Source: Ruminococcus sp. UBA4385
GTDB taxonomy: Bacteria; Bacillota_A; Clostridia; Oscillospirales; Ruminococcaceae
Assembly (NCBI GenBank): GCA_002391065.1
Contig: DGRP01000088.1
Location: forward strand, 1 to 47,657
DNA: 47,657 bases
Reading direction: 5' to 3'
This document shows, one piece after another, positions 41,035-47,657 of the stretch (positions within the stretch are counted from its first letter, which is position 1; every line of letters begins with the position of its first letter). The translations under genes were made by a program, and so were the position numbers. Under the pieces are notes generated by a model. That model searched no databases and was not told the origin of the DNA. It worked only from the letters and a program-made list of their open reading frames with translations.

Positions 41035-42003
41035 TCAGTAAAGCTTCGGCAGGTCTTCGAGGGTAACGGAGTTCGGGCTGTCATATACTTTTTTCAGATA
41101 CTCATAGCTTGTGAATTCCTCGCTCAGGCAGAATACCTTTGACCATGTCATGAAGCTTGCCCAGCCGACTTTTTTATCGTGAATCTCATCAACATCCGGC
41201 AGAGTTCCGGTTTCGCCGATCAGCACTATTTTGGGTCGGTCTGTTATTTTTATGAGGTCATTATACATATCCTCGCAGGCAGTATGAACGTGAGGGTCAG
41301 GGTACATATCACGGGAGATTATGTCTGCAACATCGTCGCCCGGGTAGCATTCCCTGAGTGTGCCGTTCCATACCCAGATAAGGTTATTCAGTCCGTGATA
41401 CTCAGTGAAACGCTCATACATCAGCCTGAACAGCTTGCTGACAGCCTCTGCCCCCTTGGCACCCCACCAGAACCAGTTGCCCTCACACTCGTGGAAGGGT
41501 CTCCAGAGGATAGGTATGCCCTTATCACAGAAGGGGCGGAGCAGCCCTGCCATGCTATCCATATCGGAGATCAGCGCTTTGTGTTCGGGTGTGCCCTCAG
41601 TAAGGGATTTTACTGCGTCAAAGTCGGTATTTCTTGTAAAGAAGGACTTGGAATGCCCTCCAAGCGGCGAGAACCAGTGCCATGTAAAGGTAATAAGTCC
41701 CTTTTTATCAGCCCACTCCCAAGCTCTTTTTAATGTGCCGAAGTTCTCCTCTACCTCTGTCATGCATTCATCGTCGGTATCAAGGTAGTTTATATTCGGC
41801 GAGTAGGAGAGCAGTTCAAAGCCGAGCAGTGCAGGCTCTTTTCCTGTAACTGCTTTGATCTTGTGAAGCTCCTCCTGTGCAATTGTCTGAGTATGCTGAC
41901 CTGTTATAATTTTATTGTACGAAATTTCGGACAGATATTTCAGAACATTTTTAACGCACTCCTGTGCATTTTTATTTACGGGGCTGTATAGTTTATCACT
42001 CAT
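41035..42003 (-). CDS. Intracellular glycoside hydrolase family 26 (beta-mannanase-like)
   Basis: 322 residues, no signal peptide, so it probably acts on manno-oligosaccharides after import. GH26 (clan A) residues: acid/base Glu172 in RPFHECEGNWFWWG, nucleophile Glu264 in VLIGETG, and the supporting TWHWFSP segment. The N-terminal part (KIITGQHTQTIA) also matches the family. Start ATG 42003 has GAGGTGATATT upstream. First gene of a two-gene unit with its own promoter. Endo- versus exo-action and mannan versus other beta-glycans cannot be told from the sequence. Confidence 0.9.
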   Translation of the reverse strand: MSDKLYSPVNKNAQECVKNVLKYLSEISYNKIITGQHTQTIAQEELHKIKAVTGKEPALLGFELLSYSPNINYLDTDDECMTEVEENFGTLKRAWEWADKKGLITFTWHWFSPLGGHSKSFFTRNTDFDAVKSLTEGTPEHKALISDMDSMAGLLRPFCDKGIPILWRPFHECEGNWFWWGAKGAEAVSKLFRLMYERFTEYHGLNNLIWVWNGTLRECYPGDDVADIISRDMYPDPHVHTACEDMYNDLIKITDRPKIVLIGETGTLPDVDEIHDKKVGWASFMTWSKVFCLSEEFTSYEYLKKVYDSPNSVTLEDLPKLY

Positions 42004-42034
42004 AATATCACCTCAGAATAAAAAAGTTTCTATT

Positions 42035-42063
42035 ATTGTAGCACAGCATAGTCTGCGAGTCAA
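42035..42063 (-). promoter_or_regulatory. Promoter of the GH26 unit
   Basis: Minus strand TTGACT, 17 bases, TACAAT. Confidence 0.7.
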
Positions 42064-42164
42064 GGGGAGAATGAAAAAAATCGGAACGCATTTCATTATT
42101 TCCGCCTGCTGTCAGAGCCCCGATCACAGGCTTTTATCAGTATATTACAAAATCAGACTTCTAA

Positions 42165-42199
42165 ACAAAAACACCGAGCGCAGTTTATCGCTCGGTGTT
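42165..42199 (-). terminator. Terminator of the 740-residue protein gene
   Basis: AACACCGAGCG/CGCTCGGTGTT stem; on the minus strand followed by TTTTGTTT. Confidence 0.85.
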
Positions 42200-42204
42200 T
42201 CGGG

Positions 42205-44427
42205 TTACTTATGGTTTACCTTAGTTTTGTTCAGCTTGTTTACCTTTGCAGGCTGATCCAGCTTTGATTCAATTTCCTTAAGGCTCTTTTCAGGGCCGCT
42301 AAAGAAGCCGTTTAATAGGTCCTGACCCTTATCACGGGAGGCTGAACCTATAAGCTCCTTAGTGCTTTTGTACTTTATCAGATCCTTGAAGTTTTCGTTT
42401 GCTTTAATATCTTCCTTGACTTCATTGAATTTAGATTCGGTGATCTTCTTGTTTATGAGCATATTGTCCTTATTGGCTTTGATGAAGTTGACAGCGATGA
42501 TGTCCGCAATATCTTCCTTGATTTCGTTCTTGTCGGGGGTGCCGGCATAGGATTTCAGCTTTGCCTGTGTGTCGCTGAGTTTCTTGTCAAGGTCGAACTC
42601 CTTCTTGGGGAGTTTCTTTGCCTTATCCTGCTCCACTGCCTTTTCAACGTCTTTATAGTAATCTGCCTGCTTTTCTTTTACTTCGTCATTCAGCTCCTTG
42701 ACAACATCATTCATGCTTGTCAGTGCGAAGTCTATCTGTTTAAGGCTCTCCTGCATAGCATTGATACGCTTCTGAGTTTTGGCATCGGCAAGCTTGCCCT
42801 CAACGATATAGCCGTTATCTTTCTTATATTTGAGATACTTGTTTATGTCCTCCTTGGCCTTTTCAAGAGACTTTTTAAGCTCTGCCCTGTTGACCGGCTT
42901 TGCAGTTTTTCCGGGGTCAAGACTGTTGTTTGTGAAGTTCTTATAGTCCTCAACAGCTGCTTTTAGCGACTTTGCAGCAGTTTCGTACTGCTTGCTTCCG
43001 AAGTGTACCTTCTGGGTTGCATTGTTTACGTCCTTCATAGCGTTGTTAAGCTTCTGAATTACCTCATGAGCATTTCTTCTGCGCTTTTTGAACTCTATCT
43101 TTCCGAACTGCTTCTCACCGAAGTATTTTATTTTATGGAACTTGTTTTCAATAGCTTTTCTTTCAGTATTATTACTCGTTGCAGCTTTTAGTCCGGGGAA
43201 CTTTTTAGGATCAAGCTTATCTTTTGCATATTGAGCAAATTCCTGTATCTGCTTTGAGTATTCAAGTCTGTGTCTGCTGTATTTATGAACGCTCATCGCA
43301 TTCTTGGAGTGAGACTGCTCATAAGTATTGGCAGTTTGGTTCATTCTCTGAAGAGCTTCTGCTATATTATTGGCGTGGAGCAGATCTGTTTTTATATTCA
43401 GGTCGGGATTAGCCAGATCCTGTGAAACGATCATATCCTTGCCCATTCTGGTGATGTTATAAAGCTCGTCGCGCATTCTTGTAAAATTATAGGAATCATC
43501 GCCGTCTTTCTGATGTTCATCCAATCCGTCAAGCAATTCCTGTGCCTGCTTAGCTACTTCCATGCAGGCCTTGTCAAAGTCATCAATAGCGTTCAGCTCA
43601 GCATGGAGTTTTTTTCTCATATCTTCTATCTGTTTTTTTGATTTCAGCTTTCTGATTTCTTCAATGTCAGCAGGATATTCGAGAACATAGCTGTCGCCGG
43701 GCTTGTAGTTATCGTTAAACTTGAAGCCGGGGAGAGACCCGATCTCGAAATTTGAGAATTCTTTAAGTATATGATCCTGTTTTTTCGTATCTGTGACGCC
43801 GCACTCGGCATAATACTCACGCAGATAGGTGTTTTCATCAGCTATACCGCAGGAATGTACATCTTTCTTTTCACTGATCGTCTGTATATTTCCGTTCTGA
43901 TCCCTGTGCTTTCTCGGCCCGTCATAGGAAACATAGTCGGCGTACATATCAAGCATAGTCAGGCACATCTGGATATTCTGAAGCTTATCGACCTTTTCCT
44001 TGTTATTGGCATACATAATATTATCGGTAAACCTGCCGATCTTATTATTGTCCTCAGGGAACATGAGCCATTCGGTGCCTTTGTATTTCTGCTGCTCTAC
44101 ACCCTCACGGGTCTCCTCGATAAGGCTGTTGACCTCAACAGACTCCTTCGCATACATCTTACGCAGCTTTGTACGGATATCAATATAACGCTCGTACTGC
44201 TCCTGCGTGATCATTTGCTGCTTATCGCCTTTAAGGAGCTGCTCAAAGAAGTCGTTCTTGGCATCACCGATAGGGTTGTGCGACCTGCGGTTATTCGGGT
44301 CGGTAGGAATGCTCATAGTATTTGCGAGAATGTCTGCGGTCTCATCATTAGACTTGGCCTTGCTCAGCTTTTCAAGAAAGCCATCATATATCTTATTTTC
44401 AGCATCTGTAAATCCCTTTTTTGGCAT
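42205..44427 (-). CDS. Large lysine-rich coiled-coil protein of unknown function
   Basis: 740 residues, no signal peptide and no transmembrane segment. Very rich in Lys, Glu, Asp and Asn and predicted to be almost wholly helical, with likely coiled coils around 255-300, 430-500 and 510-620. Recognisable landmarks are KGTEWLMFPEDNNKIGRF (about 115), a MCLTMLDMYADYVSYDGPRK segment, a basic KKRRRN patch near 446, and a C-terminal region with IIAVNFIKANKDNMLINKKI. No enzymatic motif is visible. ATG 44427 has GGAGGTAA upstream. It forms its own transcription unit (promoter 44510-44538, terminator 42165-42199). Candidates are a cytoskeletal/scaffold protein or an intracellular structural protein; an effector of another kind cannot be excluded. 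Confidence 0.75.
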   Translation of the reverse strand: MPKKGFTDAENKIYDGFLEKLSKAKSNDETADILANTMSIPTDPNNRRSHNPIGDAKNDFFEQLLKGDKQQMITQEQYERYIDIRTKLRKMYAKESVEVNSLIEETREGVEQQKYKGTEWLMFPEDNNKIGRFTDNIMYANNKEKVDKLQNIQMCLTMLDMYADYVSYDGPRKHRDQNGNIQTISEKKDVHSCGIADENTYLREYYAECGVTDTKKQDHILKEFSNFEIGSLPGFKFNDNYKPGDSYVLEYPADIEEIRKLKSKKQIEDMRKKLHAELNAIDDFDKACMEVAKQAQELLDGLDEHQKDGDDSYNFTRMRDELYNITRMGKDMIVSQDLANPDLNIKTDLLHANNIAEALQRMNQTANTYEQSHSKNAMSVHKYSRHRLEYSKQIQEFAQYAKDKLDPKKFPGLKAATSNNTERKAIENKFHKIKYFGEKQFGKIEFKKRRRNAHEVIQKLNNAMKDVNNATQKVHFGSKQYETAAKSLKAAVEDYKNFTNNSLDPGKTAKPVNRAELKKSLEKAKEDINKYLKYKKDNGYIVEGKLADAKTQKRINAMQESLKQIDFALTSMNDVVKELNDEVKEKQADYYKDVEKAVEQDKAKKLPKKEFDLDKKLSDTQAKLKSYAGTPDKNEIKEDIADIIAVNFIKANKDNMLINKKITESKFNEVKEDIKANENFKDLIKYKSTKELIGSASRDKGQDLLNGFFSGPEKSLKEIESKLDQPAKVNKLNKTKVNHK

Positions 44428-44509
44428 TGTAGATTACCTCCGTTTTTTGATTTCTGTAATATACACCCGAAAACAGCCCGTTTGGGTGCATAAAGATAAG
44501 GCTACTATC

Positions 44510-44538
44510 AGTATAATACAAACAGGGGGAGTTGTCAA
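44510..44538 (-). promoter_or_regulatory. Promoter of the 740-residue protein gene
   Basis: Minus strand TTGACA, 17 bases, TATACT. A small CACCC/GGGTG stem (44464-44487) lies in the leader. Confidence 0.8.
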
Positions 44539-44624
44539 TAAGCTATGCCTGATTGCGTTCATACAAAATTTACAAATTTATGGTGCTTTTTAACTTTACC
44601 TGTGACAGTTCTGTTACACCCTTG

Positions 44625-44633
44625 TGTTATAAT
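44625..44633 (+). promoter_or_regulatory. Extended -10 promoter of the GGDEF gene
   Basis: TGTTATAAT (TG-N-TATAAT) on the plus strand, with no good -35 at the usual distance; a GTGACA lies 20 bases upstream. Confidence 0.5.
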
Positions 44634-44667
44634 AAAATAATAATCACAAGATAAGGGGGTAAAGGGT

Positions 44668-45780
44668 CTGTCATTAAACGGTTATTTATCCAACAACTGG
44701 GGACTGCTGATAATCCTTATAGGGTTGTCGCTTCTTCTGCGCTCGGATATTCACCTTGAGCACAGAATGGTGCGTCAGGTTGCAATCACAAATGTTCTGC
44801 TTCTTGTGTACTCTTTGATGTCGTATATTGAGCTCTTCTTGGGAGCACTGAAAAAGCCTACCCTTTGGCGCTCAATTATCAGTGCCTGTGACTACAGCCT
44901 GCTGACAATGATACTTGTCAGCATTATAATGGTAGTATATCCCGGTCATAAGAAGTATCTGTTTTTGCCCGGCGCTTTGAATATCTTTATGGTGCTTTTG
45001 TCTATCCCGACGGGCATAGTATTCAGCTACTCTGATAATAATGTTTTCCAAAGAGGTGTTTTCGGCTATATGCCGTATTTCCTGAACGGTATATATCTTG
45101 CCTATCTGCTTCTGAGGGTGTATAAAAGTCTTCGCTGGGACAAGAGCGAGATCGTTCACCTTATTTATATGGCTGCTGTGGCGGTTGTCTGCATGATAAT
45201 GCCGCTGCTGTTCAAGCTTGCATCTGACCAATGGTTTATAACTACTATTTCGGTAGAGCTGCTTTTGTACTATGTTTTCCTGCTGCAGCGCTACACAAAA
45301 AGAGATCCGCTTACGGGGCTTTTCAACCGCCAGTGTTTTTATGCCGACATTGACAAGTTCGACAAAAATCTTACGGCGCTTATAGCGATTGACATGAACG
45401 GTCTGAAGCAGATCAATGACGGAAGCGGTCACACCAAAGGCGATGCTGCACTGAAAGCTGTATCGAAGTGCTTCCTTGAAGCTACATCATATAAGCGCCA
45501 TGTTTACCGCATCGGCGGAGATGAGTTTGTTATTCTTTGCCTGTCTACAGATGAGAGAGATGTAAAGGTAATGGTAAGCAGTATTGAAAGGAATCTTGCC
45601 GATACTACATATTCCTGCTCCACAGGCTATGCTATGAGGTCTGAGGGCATGAGTGTAGATGAGCTCTACCGTGAAGCTGACAAAATGCTTTATCAGAGCA
45701 AGAGAAAATTCTATGAGGAAAAAGGCATTGACAGAAGAAGGGAAAGAAGAAAAGAAAGAACTGAAAATGTTCAGTCCTGA
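44668..45780 (+). CDS. Membrane-bound diguanylate cyclase (GGDEF), probable CTG start
   Basis: Makes cyclic di-GMP from GTP. N-terminal five to seven transmembrane helices form a sensor region, followed by a GGDEF domain (about 210-345): RDPLTGLFNRQCFY, LIAIDMNGLKQINDGSGHTK with the metal-binding Asp, and the intact active loop RIGGDEFVIL. The frame is open back to 44644, but no ATG, GTG or TTG occurs before the TTG at 44725, which lacks a spaced SD and would cut the first helix. CTG at 44668 has AAGGGGG eight bases upstream and yields a complete first helix (LSNNWGLLIILIGLSLLLR), giving 370 residues. No EAL partner nearby. The basic tail (RRERRKERTE) is unusual. Confidence 0.85.
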   Translation: MSLNGYLSNNWGLLIILIGLSLLLRSDIHLEHRMVRQVAITNVLLLVYSLMSYIELFLGALKKPTLWRSIISACDYSLLTMILVSIIMVVYPGHKKYLFLPGALNIFMVLLSIPTGIVFSYSDNNVFQRGVFGYMPYFLNGIYLAYLLLRVYKSLRWDKSEIVHLIYMAAVAVVCMIMPLLFKLASDQWFITTISVELLLYYVFLLQRYTKRDPLTGLFNRQCFYADIDKFDKNLTALIAIDMNGLKQINDGSGHTKGDAALKAVSKCFLEATSYKRHVYRIGGDEFVILCLSTDERDVKVMVSSIERNLADTTYSCSTGYAMRSEGMSVDELYREADKMLYQSKRKFYEEKGIDRRRERRKERTENVQS

Positions 45781-45793
45781 TATAAATAATAAA

Positions 45794-45816
45794 GCCCGCC
45801 GATATTTCGGCGGGCA
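45794..45816. terminator. Bidirectional terminator
   Basis: GCCCGCCGA/TCGGCGGGC 9-bp stem, loop TATT, A/T-rich on both sides, between the convergent GGDEF and WYL genes. Confidence 0.85.
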
Positions 45817-45820
45817 TATT

Positions 45821-46810
45821 TTATGTCGGCTTATTGCTTGCGAAGAGAAGCTCGTGCTGTTTTTTTACACGCTCCTTTGCAAGCTCACGCAGTCTCTTAG
45901 GTTCTTTTATTTCGATCACAGGACCGAAGCTCAGAAGCTGTATAAGAAGCTCGGTTTCATCGCTCTCGTCATACCAGAGCTCAACCGTGTATTCGCCTGT
46001 TTCAAGGTTGCGGACAGTGTGCTTCTCATAAGCTGCAAACTGCATCATAAAGCGCTCGACACCGTTGCGCTCGTTAGTGACCCTGATAACAGCAGGTGAG
46101 GAGCACTTCCTGTCAGAGAAGTATCTGTCAAGAGAAATATTTTCATTGAAGCATCTTCCTGCATCTCTGATGTCGGTTATCCGTCCGATGTTTATAATAC
46201 CGCTTCGTTTCGGTCTGCCTTTTTCCATCTTAAAGCAGTAGGCTCTGAATTTGGCATTTTTCGGAGAGTATTCAAGCTTCAGAAGCGCAAACATAGCACT
46301 GAAGCTGTGTCCGTGCCCCGAGACATAGTCAATATAGACAAGTCTTTTTCGCTTTACAGCATCAAGGACTGCTCTGAAATGCTTTATATAATCAGGGTCG
46401 GAGAAGCTGTCCCCGTCTGAAAAGCGGTCGGTATGCCTGAACTGCTCACGCTTATATAAGGGCTCGCAGTCTGAAAGCCTGCTGTCAAGTCTTGCAAGGG
46501 TGTCTTCATCAATAAAAAGCCTGATTCTCGGATCTGAGAGCTTAGCCTTGAGCCACATTTTCTGGAGCTTGCTCAGAAGCTTCATCGGGGGCTTTTTAGT
46601 TTTTCGTTTCAGCCTGCCGTCTTCATCACGGGTGAAGAGCTCCCAGTCCTCATCGCCCGGGATAAGCTTCTGCGGCAGGAACAGGACAGAATCCCTGAAT
46701 GCGTCACGGCTGACTGTCTGACGGACAGTTTTAGCATCTGTGACCTCATTTTCAAGAAGCTCAGAAGCTGTTCTGAAATATGCTCCGTATATTTCACTGA
46801 AAATATTCAT
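45821..46810 (-). CDS. WYL domain protein (second of tandem pair)
   Basis: 329 residues. The central part (about 140-240) is a WYL-type Sm-like barrel: RLVYIDYVSGHGHSFSAMFA, LLKLEYSPKNAKFRAYCFK, RSGIINIGRITDIRD; the C-terminal WCX-type strand region follows (GEYTVELWYDESDETELLIQ, FGPVIEI). The N-terminal 100 residues lack a clear helix-turn-helix, unlike typical WYL repressors. WYL domains bind ligands, often nucleic acids or nucleotides. The start overlaps the preceding gene by four bases (ATGA). Confidence 0.8.
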   Translation of the reverse strand: MNIFSEIYGAYFRTASELLENEVTDAKTVRQTVSRDAFRDSVLFLPQKLIPGDEDWELFTRDEDGRLKRKTKKPPMKLLSKLQKMWLKAKLSDPRIRLFIDEDTLARLDSRLSDCEPLYKREQFRHTDRFSDGDSFSDPDYIKHFRAVLDAVKRKRLVYIDYVSGHGHSFSAMFALLKLEYSPKNAKFRAYCFKMEKGRPKRSGIINIGRITDIRDAGRCFNENISLDRYFSDRKCSSPAVIRVTNERNGVERFMMQFAAYEKHTVRNLETGEYTVELWYDESDETELLIQLLSFGPVIEIKEPKRLRELAKERVKKQHELLFASNKPT

Positions 46811-47657
46811 TCTTCATCACCGCCGTACATTTTGTTCATGCGTTCAACATCATCATAAAAGCGTTTGATGATATCCTCAGCGCCGCCCTCAATACTGACT
46901 ATCCTTCCTATAAAGGTTTTGACCCAGTGCATGATCTCATTCGGGTCAAGGACATCAGCCGTCAGTGTGTAGAGGTGCTCGCCGCTTTTTTCAAGAGTAC
47001 AGCACCTTTTTTCGCGCTCCAGCCTGTCAAGGATATAGGGCTCTTTTTCCTCATCGGCATAGAAGGTTATCCTCATCGGAGATGTTTCACAATCAGTTTT
47101 GGGGCTGAACGATACCCCGAAGCAACGTGCGATATTTTTCTCATATTCCTCATACAGGGAGCTGTACTCTTTGCAGACAGCTCCTTTTTTAATGGACTTT
47201 ATCCGATCAAGCCTGACTGAGTTGAATGAATTGAACTTCGGCACAAAGGCAGTCAGATAGCGCCTGCCTGTCTGGACTGAGACAAGTATCTGCATAGGGA
47301 CGGCATTTAACGGCTCTTTTGAACGGAAGGTCCTGAATGTAAGGCTTTTATGCTCGGATATTGCGCTCAGTATATCCGGAAGAAGAATATCCTCAAGAGT
47401 ATGTATCATATAGTTATGCTTTATAAAATAGATGTCATTTTTCAGCCCGAGGCTTTTCAGTATACTGTTTCCGATAACTCCGAAGGGCTGGATCTCCGAG
47501 AAAAACATCACTGCATCATCAAGGCCCTTGAAATCCCTGGCATAGCCGTCTGCCGTATCTTTTGAGAGGGAATAGTAAAGGGTCTTTCCCTGCTTTTCAG
47601 AGAGCACTAAGCCTTCCTCGGTATATTCTCTGAGCTTGTTGCGGACAGTCTGCTCAT
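46807..47657 (-). CDS. WYL-type transcriptional regulator, 5' end cut by window
   Basis: At least 283 residues, entering from beyond the right edge: the frame is open to the last base, and the first visible residues EQTVRNKLREYTEEGLVLSE look like the end of a winged helix-turn-helix with its wing. WYL features follow: SEHKSLTFRTFRSKEP, PMQILVSVQTGRRYLTAFVP (the conserved R-Y-L-x-A strand), VRLDRIKSIKKG, and the C-terminal domain RITFYADEEKEPYILDRL, DPNEIMHWVKTFIGRIVSIE. A GTG at 47607 is in frame but internal. It is probably the DNA-binding partner of the downstream WYL protein. Confidence 0.83.
   Translation of the reverse strand, partial: EQTVRNKLREYTEEGLVLSEKQGKTLYYSLSKDTADGYARDFKGLDDAVMFFSEIQPFGVIGNSILKSLGLKNDIYFIKHNYMIHTLEDILLPDILSAISEHKSLTFRTFRSKEPLNAVPMQILVSVQTGRRYLTAFVPKFNSFNSVRLDRIKSIKKGAVCKEYSSLYEEYEKNIARCFGVSFSPKTDCETSPMRITFYADEEKEPYILDRLEREKRCCTLEKSGEHLYTLTADVLDPNEIMHWVKTFIGRIVSIEGGAEDIIKRFYDDVERMNKMYGGDEE

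Overview
The window looks like chromosome from a gut or rumen Ruminococcus or a close relative (Oscillospiraceae, Bacillota). The evidence is the gene content: a GH94 cellobiose phosphorylase, intracellular GH43 and GH26 enzymes, ATP-type PEP carboxykinase, FN3-rich secreted proteins, zinc-ribbon membrane proteins, a PadR/DUF1700/DUF4097/PspC operon and Gram-positive style promoters and Shine-Dalgarno sites. The assignment to genus is inference. I saw no rRNA, tRNA, CRISPR array, transposase or phage structural gene.

Layout. 1-2.2 kb (minus): a sugar-epimerase-like gene followed by a truncated cellobiose phosphorylase. 2.3-3.5 kb: a small DUF378 membrane protein, then about 830 bases without an intact gene, holding a candidate structured RNA, a promoter/terminator pair that could define a ~110-nt sRNA, a dense array of short GC-rich hairpins and the 3' end of a destroyed gene. 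3.5-10.9 kb (minus): an acidic small protein, then murC-lexA-zinc ribbon protein-GH43-beta-helix protein. 11.0-13.2 kb (minus): an autoregulated-looking padR envelope operon, including two small genes (59 and 50 aa). 13.4-15.2 kb (plus): two zinc-ribbon membrane proteins.

15.2-21.2 kb (minus) is the most coherent system: a sortase-type surface protein with a DUF4430-like domain, a membrane-tethered transcobalamin/intrinsic-factor-like protein (alpha/alpha barrel plus DUF4430), EcfT, a fused double EcfA ATPase and an S component of CbrT type. I read it as a surface capture plus ECF import system for corrinoids.

21.4-25.1 kb: proS with a small upstream membrane protein; a divergent SHOCT/XRE pair with three operator-like dyads; a three-gene cassette (DUF2442-like, unknown, DUF4160-like) bracketed by two nearly identical terminators; and a MazF-type RNase with no MazE beside it. 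25.4-30.2 kb (plus): single-gene units for aspartokinase, pckA and a VanY-type D,D-carboxypeptidase with FN3 domains. 30.3-34.4 kb: lipoprotein adaptor plus large FtsX permease without an adjacent ATPase. 34.5-40.7 kb: polA-recQ-mnmE. 40.7-42.0 kb (minus): a hypothetical protein and an intracellular GH26 enzyme. 42.2-44.4 kb: a lone 740-residue lysine-rich coiled-coil protein of unknown function. 44.7-45.8 kb: a membrane diguanylate cyclase that seems to start at CTG. 45.8 kb to the end: two overlapping WYL-type regulators.
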